Positions 34,132 through 41,854 of a stretch of DNA of 64,000 nt are shown piece after piece; position 1 is the stretch's first letter; every line of letters starts with the position of its first letter. Position numbers and translations under genes: made by a program. The DNA is taken from positions 1-64,000 of the forward strand of contig JBBDIT010000067.1 in the NCBI GenBank assembly GCA_040880285.1. The letters run 5' to 3'. Source of the stretch: JANQJA01 sp040880285 (GTDB taxonomy: Bacteria; Pseudomonadota; Gammaproteobacteria; Pseudomonadales; Azotimanducaceae). The notes under the pieces were generated by a model, which worked only from the letters and a program-made list of their open reading frames with translations, was not told the origin of the DNA and did not search any database.

Positions 34132-34610
34132 CATTGAATGTGAGATTGCGATTCGAAATTAATCCGCGCGACCGGCCCTCGATTGAAGCCATTACACGTT
34201 CCACTGGTTTTTTCTCGGAGGCCGAAGTTGCCATTGCGCTTTCGGTGTTCGATGAGGCGCTGGCTGACCCGAAGGCCGGTTACCACTATGCTCTTGCAGA
34301 ACAGGAAGGCATGGTAGTGGGTTATGCTTGTTGGGGCAGGGATCCGCAAACCCGGTCCAGCTATGAACTGTACTGGATCGCTGTCGATAGTCGTTGTCGT
34401 TCGGCTGGTGTTGGCAGCCTGCTGTTAGCCAGCGTCGAGGCTTATGTGGTGGAACACGGGCACGGCCAGCTGTATATAGAAACTGCCGGGCGACAGCAGT
34501 ACGAGCCTACCCGAAGCTTCTACGAACACAAGGGATACGTCCAGGCCGCGTGGCTCGCGGATTATTTTGCTCCTGGGGACGCCCGGGTTATTTATACCAA
34601 GCGGTTGTAA
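34119..34610 (+). CDS. GNAT-family N-acetyltransferase
   Basis: 163 residues from a GTG at 34119 that overlaps the second ligase by 13 bases; no in-frame ATG suits. GNAT core: YHYALAEQEGMVVGYACWG, YELYWIAVDSRCRSAGVGSLLLASVEAYV (acetyl-CoA pyrophosphate loop R-S-A-G-V-G), QLYIETAGRQQYEPTRSFYEHKGYVQAAWLADYF. In methanogens and some bacteria an aminomutase (AblA) is paired with an acetyltransferase (AblB) making N-epsilon-acetyl-beta-lysine; here the acetyltransferase closes the operon and may cap a beta-lysine-derived product. Acceptor unproven. Confidence 0.85.
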   Translation: MPTVTLNVRLRFEINPRDRPSIEAITRSTGFFSEAEVAIALSVFDEALADPKAGYHYALAEQEGMVVGYACWGRDPQTRSSYELYWIAVDSRCRSAGVGSLLLASVEAYVVEHGHGQLYIETAGRQQYEPTRSFYEHKGYVQAAWLADYFAPGDARVIYTKRL

Positions 34611-34639
34611 CGATTCGTCGTAATAACCAGGCGATGTTT

Positions 34640-34909
34640 AGGTTACCTCAAACACTTTGTTCCATATCCGCCACATGAATGCCCGGCAAGGGCCCTTCAC
34701 CGCCAATATAGTGGCACGCTTCAATCACCGCAGTCCCACTCCATAATGCGCTCATCGAAGGTAACCGGCAGGTTCAGCTGTTCATTGATGATCTTCGCAG
34801 TCTGGCGTGTTCGATCCAGTGGCGAGCCAGTAATTTACCATTGACCCTGCATTCTGCTAACCGCGTTCCATTCGGTTTGGCCATGACGAATAAAGTACAG
34901 GTTTCTAAC
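34640..34909 (-). pseudogene. Decayed histidine phosphatase (phosphoglycerate mutase family)
   Basis: Read leftward from about 34909: NLYFIRHGQTEWNAVSRMQGQ, the RHG phosphohistidine motif, then a stop; another frame continues PLDRTRQTAKIINEQLNLP and ITFDERIMEWDCGD-like sequence to a stop at 34721; a third fragment continues with HYIGGEGPLPG. The segment between the RHG block and SPLDRTRQT (normally about 35 residues) is deleted and the C-terminal half with the second His is gone. No proper start exists: its 5' end runs into the dehydrogenase 3' end. Confidence 0.8.
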
Positions 34910-35831
34910 ATCGCATGATTCTATCGCGTAGTGAGGCAGTCACCTCTTCGATAAATCGTGTTTTATAGTCCTTGTAGACGCAGGAAGAATGTGGCGTCAC
35001 CATCACCTTGTCCCAGTCCCAAAGCGGTGATGTTGCTGGCAAGGGCTCTTCATCGACAACATCGAGAAATGCGCCGCCCAGATGATGCTTTGCGGCCAGG
35101 AGATCTTTAGTTGCAATCGCGTTGCCGCGGCCAAAGTTGTAGATAAAGGCGCCAGCTTTACAATGGAGCAGGCGAGCAGCATCGAGGGTGCGATCATTAT
35201 CGGCGGTTCCGGGCAGCAATACGACCACGTGATCGGCCTGGCCAAGGAGCGCATCAATTTCAGTTGTGCCATACACGTCAATGCCCGGCAAGGGCATAAG
35301 TAATTCCTGCGGATTACGCTTGATGCCGATCACACGTTTGCAGAGGGGTTTTATATAGCGGGCGCAAATGCTGCCGATATGTCCGAGGCCGATCAAAAGG
35401 ACAGTCTGGTTTGAAAGGAGTCTGCAATCCTGTTGCAGGTCACGATCCCACTGGCGCCTTGAAAAATTACCAATCATTGCCGGCATGGCGTGGTTCATAT
35501 ACAGAATCGCACTCAACAGGGACTCCGCCAGAATAGGGCCGTGAAATGTGCCATGTACCAGTTCCACCTTGCCCGTCGGGTCCGGTACTACCCAATCATC
35601 GCCGGCAGCGGGAGTAAATACGGCTTTGAGCTTCTTACAGGCCTGGTACCAATGCGGCTGGAATTCCCAGGTCAGCAGGTAATCGGCACTCGCAGCCGAG
35701 GCCAGGAAGGCGTCCACACTGGAGTGCGCCACGATCTTGTGATCCGGGAATTGATTGGCCAGCGGTAGCAGGTCAGGGTCGGCAAAATCGAATGCCGCAA
35801 CTTCATTCCAAAGGCAGGTGTGGATTTCCAT
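34905..35831 (-). CDS. D-2-hydroxyacid dehydrogenase family protein
   Basis: 308 residues. The NAD-binding core shows VLLIGLGHIGSICARYIKPL (GxGxxG) at mid-chain, VVLLPGTADNDRTLDA, IYNFGRGNAIATKDLLAAK and a C-terminal ALDVVDEEPLP-type segment (FLDVVDEEPLPATSPLWDWDKVMVTPHSSC). The catalytic Arg is replaced in the usual NxARG block by NFGRGN, while the acid (DEEPL) and His (TPHSS) are present. Related to glyoxylate/hydroxypyruvate reductases of the GhrA-like branch. It probably formed an operon with the now-broken phosphatase behind it. Confidence 0.82.
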   Translation of the reverse strand: MEIHTCLWNEVAAFDFADPDLLPLANQFPDHKIVAHSSVDAFLASAASADYLLTWEFQPHWYQACKKLKAVFTPAAGDDWVVPDPTGKVELVHGTFHGPILAESLLSAILYMNHAMPAMIGNFSRRQWDRDLQQDCRLLSNQTVLLIGLGHIGSICARYIKPLCKRVIGIKRNPQELLMPLPGIDVYGTTEIDALLGQADHVVVLLPGTADNDRTLDAARLLHCKAGAFIYNFGRGNAIATKDLLAAKHHLGGAFLDVVDEEPLPATSPLWDWDKVMVTPHSSCVYKDYKTRFIEEVTASLRDRIMRC

Positions 35832-35866
35832 GGTAGCTGGTCACCAGAATTCTGAAGCACTACTGT

Positions 35867-36127
35867 CTATGAGATTGACAGCGGCTTCAAGTCTCCCGGG
35901 CGATGATGCCCAGGGTGCCGGCGCCCACCGAAGCGGGCGCCAGCGTCTGGAGAGCCTTCAACCAGGTGGACAGGAGCTACCTGTCCATCCTTGAAACGGG
36001 CGTGTTCCACCCGACCGGTTGTGAGATCACGAAAAGCGGGAATAAAGCCTGTGCTCGCGTTAATCTCACTGGTACCCATGGTGCCACCAAACTCGCGATT
36101 CTCCTTTCGTAGCGTCTGGTAGTTCAT
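35867..36127 (-). CDS. Small hypothetical protein, possibly frameshifted
   Basis: 86 residues, with an excellent ribosome site (AAGGAGCAGATT before the ATG at 36127), which is the main reason to accept it. The first about 57 residues look like a real soluble protein (TLRKENREFGGTMGTSEINASTGFIPAFRDLTTGRVEHARF). From about residue 58 the sequence turns into Gly/Arg/His-rich text of the kind seen out of frame. Shifting one frame gives WLKALQTLAPASVGAGTLG and a stop at 35887. A recent frameshift or a fused end is possible. Function unknown. Confidence 0.5.
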   Translation of the reverse strand: MNYQTLRKENREFGGTMGTSEINASTGFIPAFRDLTTGRVEHARFKDGQVAPVHLVEGSPDAGARFGGRRHPGHHRPGDLKPLSIS

Positions 36128-36492
36128 AATCTGCTCCTTGCTCGATCACCAGGGCGTGAGAGTGGGACCCGACATCCTGTCAGGCCCGGGACAACACTCC
36201 AACGGTACCTCCGTGTACGTTGCAAAGATTAGCGCAAGCCGCGGTGATGGAAACTGGCAGATCCCTGTCTTCCTTGTAGGAAAAGGCTGCAAAATTCCGG
36301 CGTGTTCTCGCGCAAGTGTGTCGGGGATGTGTAATCCAGCGCCTTCTGGCATAGTAGAGAATTCTCTTATAGATCCGGGACCGAGCGTTCATGACTGCCA
36401 GCAATCCGCTATTCATCCGCCATGTACACGTCTCTGAAGGCAATGGCTTTGAACTTCGGCAGTTTGTCGGCGTACCTGACAAGCAATAGTTT
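36128..36492. other. 365-base region without a supported gene
   Basis: Several short frames exist but none has both a ribosome site and protein-like composition. On the minus strand a frame ending RYADKLPKFKAIAFRDVYMADE at 36409 reads plausibly but is open into the antisense of the MFS gene and has no start. Likely holds the promoters for the leftward small gene and the rightward MFS gene. Confidence 0.4.
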
Positions 36493-37785
36493 GTGATTTC
36501 CCCTCGTTGGCCCTTTGACATAAGGCGCCTGCCATTTTTTTATGGCTGGGTAATATGGCTGTTCAGTACGGTGGGCTTTCTGTTCAGCGTGCCGGGGCAG
36601 ACCATGGGTATGGCGGTCTTTACCGACCCCTTCATTGAAGTGCTGGGACTGACCCGGACGCAGCTCTCGATCGCCTACCTGTTTGGCACCATGGGCTCAG
36701 CGCTGTTCCTGACACGGGCAGGACGCTGGTATGACCGGCTCGGTGGTCGCGTCATGATCGCACTATCAGCGTTTGCGTTGGGCGTGATGGTATTTTATAT
36801 CAGTCAGGCCGATGTAATTGCGAGCCTGCTTGGCGGTCATTCGGCGGCAGGCTTCATGGTTATTCTGGTTGGCTACTTTGGCGTACGGTTCTTTGGGCAG
36901 GGCGTAATGACCAGCGCTTCACGCAACGTACTGCTGGTCTGGTTTGTGAAACGCCGGGGCCTTGTCAGCGGTATCCGTGGTATTTTTGTTTCGCTCGGTT
37001 TTTCGCTGGCACCCTTGCTACTGGCGTGGCTTATTGTGACGTTCGGCTGGCGCGGTGCTCTCATGCTGATGGCGCTGGTGGTGGGCATCTTTTTTTCGAG
37101 CCTCGCCCTGGTCTTTGTCCGTGACAATCCAAAATCCTGCGGTGTACGGCCGGATGGCTCGGTCGGTGTGCCGCATGATGACACGGTCACCGAAGCGCCG
37201 AGTCGATCCATACATGCGGCGAGTCGTGATCCGGTATTCTGGATCTATAGTCTGAGTCTTGCGATGCATTCGCTGTTCGGAACAGCGCTGACATTCCATG
37301 TAGTTTCTATTTTTGCGGAGGCCGGTCGTGGTCGCGACGAGGCGTTCGGATACTTTTTCCCCGCCGCGGTCTTCGCTACCACGGTCAATCTGGTGGCCAG
37401 CTGGCTAGTCGATTTCAATCCACTCAAACCTTTTCTGATTGCCATGCTGGTCTTCTTCATCACCGGCGCAGTCGGGCTTTACTATCTGCAGGAACCCTGG
37501 GGGTTCTGGTTACTAGCTGCCGGGTTTGGCTCTGGTGGTGGCCTTTGGGGAGTAATCTCCAACCTGGCATTTATACGCTACTTCGGGCCCTTGCATCTGG
37601 GCGAGATCAGTGGGCTGAATACGTCGCTGACGGTCTTTGCCAGTGCCATTGGTCCAGCCGCATTCAGTGTCGGGCTCGATGTTTTCGGCAATTATGGCGT
37701 TGCAGTCCAACTGTGCGCGCTGGTCATGGTGGGCCTGTTGGTGGCGGCCATTGTGATCAAACAGCGGGAAGTCGCGCATGAGTGA
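36493..37785 (+). CDS. Major facilitator superfamily transporter
   Basis: 430 residues with about 12 hydrophobic segments split 6+6. The loop 2-3 signature region reads GRWYDRLGGRVMIALSAF (G-x-x-x-D-R-x-G-x-R/K). FFYGWVIWLFSTVGFLFSVPGQTMGMAVFTDPFIEVLGLTRTQLSIAY at the N-terminus matches the monocarboxylate/oxalate-formate-type branch (OFA/MCT-like). The annotated start is a GTG with no clear ribosome site, so the exact N-terminus is uncertain. Substrate probably an organic anion; the neighbouring hydroxyacid dehydrogenase would fit but is on the other strand. Confidence 0.87.
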   Translation: MISPRWPFDIRRLPFFYGWVIWLFSTVGFLFSVPGQTMGMAVFTDPFIEVLGLTRTQLSIAYLFGTMGSALFLTRAGRWYDRLGGRVMIALSAFALGVMVFYISQADVIASLLGGHSAAGFMVILVGYFGVRFFGQGVMTSASRNVLLVWFVKRRGLVSGIRGIFVSLGFSLAPLLLAWLIVTFGWRGALMLMALVVGIFFSSLALVFVRDNPKSCGVRPDGSVGVPHDDTVTEAPSRSIHAASRDPVFWIYSLSLAMHSLFGTALTFHVVSIFAEAGRGRDEAFGYFFPAAVFATTVNLVASWLVDFNPLKPFLIAMLVFFITGAVGLYYLQEPWGFWLLAAGFGSGGGLWGVISNLAFIRYFGPLHLGEISGLNTSLTVFASAIGPAAFSVGLDVFGNYGVAVQLCALVMVGLLVAAIVIKQREVAHE

Positions 37786-37866
37786 ATACCCCGCCAGGAT
37801 CAGTTTTCCGACCACTTCACATTACAGTAGCGTTATCATTGCGCCTTCACCAGACAGAATCGAGCC

Positions 37867-38229
37867 ATGGAAATTTACAAACTCTTTCAAGTCGAAGCAG
37901 CACACCTGTTGCCGAATGTACCGGAAGATCACAAGTGCAGGCGCCTGCACGGCCACTCATTCGAGATTGAAGTTCACGTCGATGGCGAGCTTGATCCCGG
38001 GCCGGGTTGGGTCATGGATTACGCCGACATCAAGGGCGCATTTGAGCCACTGTTCGACCAACTGGACCATCGATACCTGAACGATATCGAAGGCCTGGGG
38101 AATCCAACCAGTGAGAATCTGGCGATCTGGATCTGGGATCGTCTCAAGGGCAGGCTGCCGATTCTGTCCAAAGTGGTAGTTAAAGAGACCTGCACTTCCG
38201 GGTGTGTTTACACGGGGCCAAATGTCTGA
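37867..38229 (+). CDS. queD: 6-carboxy-5,6,7,8-tetrahydropterin synthase
   Basis: 120 residues, the QueD/PTPS fold. Zinc-binding His13 (AAHLLPNVP), His28 and His30 (LHGHSFEIEV), and catalytic Cys24 (DHKCRRLHGH) are in place; MDYADIKGAFEPLFDQLDHRYLND supplies the second catalytic set and PTSENLAIWIWDRL the substrate-binding Glu region. It makes the preQ0 precursor for queuosine. Short for eukaryotic PTPS and of the QueD length. No other que gene is nearby. Confidence 0.93.
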   Translation: MEIYKLFQVEAAHLLPNVPEDHKCRRLHGHSFEIEVHVDGELDPGPGWVMDYADIKGAFEPLFDQLDHRYLNDIEGLGNPTSENLAIWIWDRLKGRLPILSKVVVKETCTSGCVYTGPNV

Positions 38230-38242
38230 GACCTCGTTTTAG

Positions 38243-39781
38243 TTAACGCGAGACGATGGTCATCAAATCGATCAGCGTGTCTGCCATGGCCTGTTTGGCG
38301 GGGGTATTTTCAGCGAAGTGATTGGACATCTCGTGGGGATCGTGTGCGAGGTCGAAGAACTCACCCATGTCTGAACCAAGATATCGTGTCAGGCGAGCCT
38401 CTTTGGTAACAACGGTTCTCATTCGTGTCGGCATCCCGGTGCCTAGAATATCGTTGGGGTAGTCATCCTCAATCAGCAAAGCTTCATGGACGGCCGCGTT
38501 GGTATCATCGAGGGTCGGCATAAGGCTCTTGCCCTGCATACCATCGTAGGGTGCCGCGCCGGCAAGCTCCAGTATAGTCTGGGCGATATCAATGGAACCG
38601 ACCAGGGCCTCGCAGTTGCCGCTGCCGCTGCGCGACGGGTCAGCGATTACCAATGGGACTTTGATACACCCGGCATAGTGCAAGGTGCCTTTCAGCATAA
38701 TGTGGTGATCACCAAACATATCGCCATGATCGCTGGTGAAGACAATAATGGTGTCCTTTCTCAAATCCAGTTCGTCTAACGCTTGTACTATGTCGCCAAT
38801 ACAATCATCAATCAGTGTGATCATGCCATACTGTGCTGCCAGAGCGTGGCGCAGTTGGTCCTCATCAGGGCCGAATGGCAAGACCGGCTGTTCAGGATTA
38901 CCTCTTCGGTTGGCGTGGGCGCGTGCCAGCCAGGTAGAGCTTTCATGCCGGTCGGAGTAAGTTGCCGGTAACGGCATATCTTCTGGCCGATACCTGTCCC
39001 AGTATTGTCCTGGCGGTGTAAACGGATGGTGTGGGTCCGGGAAAGATACCTGCAAAAAGAAAGGATTCTCCGCGGCGGCTTGTGCCTTGACGTAATCGAT
39101 GCTTTTTTCCGCGATATAGCGGGACGGATACAGTTCCTCCGGCAGTCGTGGCTTTCGTACTTGCCACCACTTGTCGTAAGTGGCGAGGCTGGGACTGTCA
39201 GGCCGCATAACGCCTAGCAGATCCGCCGGATCAAAACCTTTGTCTTTTAACCAATGCTCGTAGTGGCCGGTGCAGCAATCAGAATGACCCACCACCAGAT
39301 CCGCATGGCTGAATCCATAGAAATCATCAGGGAACTCCACCCTTTCGCGCCTGTGCCGTGCACGTTGTTCCAGCGTATTCCACTCGGGTGGATACTCATT
39401 GATAGAACTGCGCCGGGATGCGGGCAACAACACCTCGTTTTCGAACGGCGGTGGCAGGTCACCCCAATCCTGCAAGTGGGCCTTGCCGACGATACCGGTT
39501 TTGTAGCCGGCCTCTTTTAATCGCCGCACGAAGGTATTGGCATACCAGTCAAGGGAAATCCCGTTAGTCGCTGCGCCGTGGGCGGAGGGTACGCGGCCGG
39601 TAATGATGCTGCAGCGATTGGGTGTACAGATCGAATTGGCGACATAGGCGTGCTCATAGTGCACTCCTGTTGCTGCGATAGCATCGAGATGGGGCGTCTT
39701 GACGACCGGGTTACCACCAAAGCCGGTATGATCGGCTCGTTGCTGGTCGGTAATGATGAATAGAATGTTGGGCTGGGCCAT
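38243..39781 (-). CDS. Type I sulfatase
   Basis: 512 residues. N-terminal LFIITDQQRADHTG supplies two metal-binding Asp. The formylglycine motif is CTPNR (Cys52, CxPxR), which needs FGE-type maturation in the cytosol. ITGRVPSAHG follows it, and FTSDHGDMFGDHHIMLKG gives the metal-binding Asp-His. No signal peptide is seen, so it would act in the cytoplasm unless exported otherwise. Choline-sulfatase/arylsulfatase-like lineage; substrate not assignable. Convergent with queD and divergent from the ABC operon. Confidence 0.9.
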   Translation of the reverse strand: MAQPNILFIITDQQRADHTGFGGNPVVKTPHLDAIAATGVHYEHAYVANSICTPNRCSIITGRVPSAHGAATNGISLDWYANTFVRRLKEAGYKTGIVGKAHLQDWGDLPPPFENEVLLPASRRSSINEYPPEWNTLEQRARHRRERVEFPDDFYGFSHADLVVGHSDCCTGHYEHWLKDKGFDPADLLGVMRPDSPSLATYDKWWQVRKPRLPEELYPSRYIAEKSIDYVKAQAAAENPFFLQVSFPDPHHPFTPPGQYWDRYRPEDMPLPATYSDRHESSTWLARAHANRRGNPEQPVLPFGPDEDQLRHALAAQYGMITLIDDCIGDIVQALDELDLRKDTIIVFTSDHGDMFGDHHIMLKGTLHYAGCIKVPLVIADPSRSGSGNCEALVGSIDIAQTILELAGAAPYDGMQGKSLMPTLDDTNAAVHEALLIEDDYPNDILGTGMPTRMRTVVTKEARLTRYLGSDMGEFFDLAHDPHEMSNHFAENTPAKQAMADTLIDLMTIVSR

Positions 39782-40010
39782 TATCTGATCGGTTCCTTAT
39801 CATCGAGTCTGGCAGGAGCATGGTTATGGAGATTACCTTGAAGCTTCACCATAGATTCAACGGTAACCTGAAGCAAGAACCTCCATTGAACGCCCAGCAT
39901 TGGCTCAGCCTGTAGTAACCGTCCACGCGAAAACGAATTTCTATTGTGCTTGAATGCTGGCTATGTTTTATTCCTTATTGTATAGCTACCCGTTGTAACC
40001 GCGTTAAATC

Positions 40011-40961
40011 ATGCAAGCATTTATAGTCAGACGTTTGCTGGCGTTGATTCCCACATTGATCTTCACCAGTATCATCGTGTTCGCCTCCATTCGGCTTATC
40101 CCCGGTGATGTGATTGACTTGATGCTGTCGCAGAATGATATTTCAACCGGCAACGACCGGGCAATGATTGAAGAAGCGCTCGGCCTCAACGAACCCATCT
40201 ACATTCAGTATTTCCAATGGATTGGTGCCGCTGTCCAGGGTGACCTGGGCCGGTCATTGTGGCAGAACACACCGGTCACAGAACAATTGAAAGAAACCTT
40301 GCCCATTACCTTCGAGCTTGGCTTGCTTGCGTTGATCGTCGCCCTGACCGTCGCGATTCCGATCGGGATTTACTCAGCGATGCACCAGGACACCGCAGGC
40401 GACTACATTACTCGTTCCTTTTCACTCTTAATGTTGGCGATTCCGAGTTTTTGGCTGGGCACGCTGGTGATGGTGTTTCCGTCTGTGTGGTGGCGTTGGG
40501 CGCCGCCGCTTGAATACACACCATTCCTGGAAGATCCGATTGCCAACCTGAGCCACATGATTGTGCCTGCAATTATCCTCGGGCTTGGGCTCTCTGCCGT
40601 CACCATGAGAATGACCCGTACGATGATGCTCGAGGTTATGCGCCAGGATTACATCCGCACCGCGCGTGCCAAAGGTCTTGGGGAGAACCTGGTCGTCATG
40701 CGACATGCACTGCGCAACGGGCTGATTCCCGTGGTGACGCTGATCGGTTTGCAGGCACCGCTGCTCATTGGTGGTGCCGTTATTCTGGAGCAAATTTTTG
40801 TGGTACCGGGTATGGGCTTGCTGCTGCTCGAAGCGGTATTCCAGCGTGACTATCCAATCGTGACTGGTGTCTTTTTGGTTGTAGGCGTGGCGATCCTCAT
40901 TATCAACCTGCTGGTTGACCTGACCTATGGCTTCCTTGACCCGAAAGTGAGGCAACAGTGA
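40011..40961 (+). CDS. Dpp/Opp-type ABC transporter permease (DppB-like)
   Basis: 316 residues with six membrane segments. The first is the typical N-terminal RRLLALIPTLIFTSIIVFASI of DppB; DLGRSLWQNTPVTEQLKETLPITFELG precedes the second. The EAA loop reads YIRTARAKGLGENLVVMRHALRNGLIPV, the contact with the ATPase. First gene of a five-gene operon; the 229 bases upstream hold its promoter but no clear operator. Ends in a GTGA overlap with the next permease. Confidence 0.93.
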   Translation: MQAFIVRRLLALIPTLIFTSIIVFASIRLIPGDVIDLMLSQNDISTGNDRAMIEEALGLNEPIYIQYFQWIGAAVQGDLGRSLWQNTPVTEQLKETLPITFELGLLALIVALTVAIPIGIYSAMHQDTAGDYITRSFSLLMLAIPSFWLGTLVMVFPSVWWRWAPPLEYTPFLEDPIANLSHMIVPAIILGLGLSAVTMRMTRTMMLEVMRQDYIRTARAKGLGENLVVMRHALRNGLIPVVTLIGLQAPLLIGGAVILEQIFVVPGMGLLLLEAVFQRDYPIVTGVFLVVGVAILIINLLVDLTYGFLDPKVRQQ

Positions 40962-41854
40962 GCGATATCACGATACCGGCGCCCGCGCAGGCACCGCTCA
41001 TTGGTGGTGGCAGATTTGCATTCACCAGGCGCCTGATTCGGGAGAAGCCGCTGGGCGCGGCGGGTGGTGCCATCTTCATGTTGTTTTTGTTTTGTGGCGT
41101 GTTTGCCGATGTGCTCGCGCCTTATGGTGTCAATGAGACGGATATGTTTCACCGACTCGAAGCACCATCGCTGAGTTTTCTGATGGGTACGGATCACATC
41201 GGACGCGATGTTTTTTCCCGCATACTCTACGGTGCCCAGTTATCCATGATTGTCGGCTTCCTGGCAGCCGGATTGGCAACCGTCGTTTCCATCGTCCTGG
41301 GTATTGTCTCCGGATACGTCGGTGGCAAGACGGATATGTTGATCCAGCGATTTGTGGATGCCTGGATGACGTTTCCGGACCTGGTCCTCCTGATCGTAGT
41401 GATATCGATCGTTGGGCCCGGCATGACCCAGATCATCGTGATCCTGGGATTGCTGTACGGCATTGCCGGATCACGAATTATTCGCGGGCAGGTGGTGTCG
41501 GTGCGGGAGAATATGTATACCCATGCAGCCCAGTCCATGGGTGCCCGTACGATATATATTCTGTGGAAACACATTTTGCCCAATGTGATGCCGGTCGTGA
41601 TTATACTTTTCACGACGCGAGTCGGTGCAGTTATCCTGGCAGAAGCAGGTTTGTCGTTTCTGGGACTCGGCGTACCACCACCGACACCAACCTGGGGCGC
41701 CATGTTGAGCGGTACCGGCCGAACCTATATGTATCTGGGCCCATGGCTCGCGCTTGCACCGGGCCTGTGCCTTACGATTGTAGTGTATGCAATTAACATT
41801 TATGGAGACGCACTGCGCGACCTGCTTGACCCGAGGATGCGGGGCAGCCGATGA
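40958..41854 (+). CDS. Dpp/Opp-type ABC transporter permease (DppC-like)
   Basis: 298 residues from a GTG overlapping the previous stop. OppC_N segment (RLIREKPLGAAGGAIFMLFLFCGVFADVLAPYG), then HIGRDVFSRILYGAQLSMIVGFLAAGLA and EAA loop AAQSMGARTIYILWKHILPNVMPVVI. Pairs with the preceding permease to form the channel. Confidence 0.93.
   Translation: MSDITIPAPAQAPLIGGGRFAFTRRLIREKPLGAAGGAIFMLFLFCGVFADVLAPYGVNETDMFHRLEAPSLSFLMGTDHIGRDVFSRILYGAQLSMIVGFLAAGLATVVSIVLGIVSGYVGGKTDMLIQRFVDAWMTFPDLVLLIVVISIVGPGMTQIIVILGLLYGIAGSRIIRGQVVSVRENMYTHAAQSMGARTIYILWKHILPNVMPVVIILFTTRVGAVILAEAGLSFLGLGVPPPTPTWGAMLSGTGRTYMYLGPWLALAPGLCLTIVVYAINIYGDALRDLLDPRMRGSR

Noticed and set aside
36409..36500. Minus-strand frame ending RYADKLPKFKAIAFRDVYMADE
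   Set aside because: Reads plausibly as a protein end but has no start and continues into the antisense of the MFS gene.
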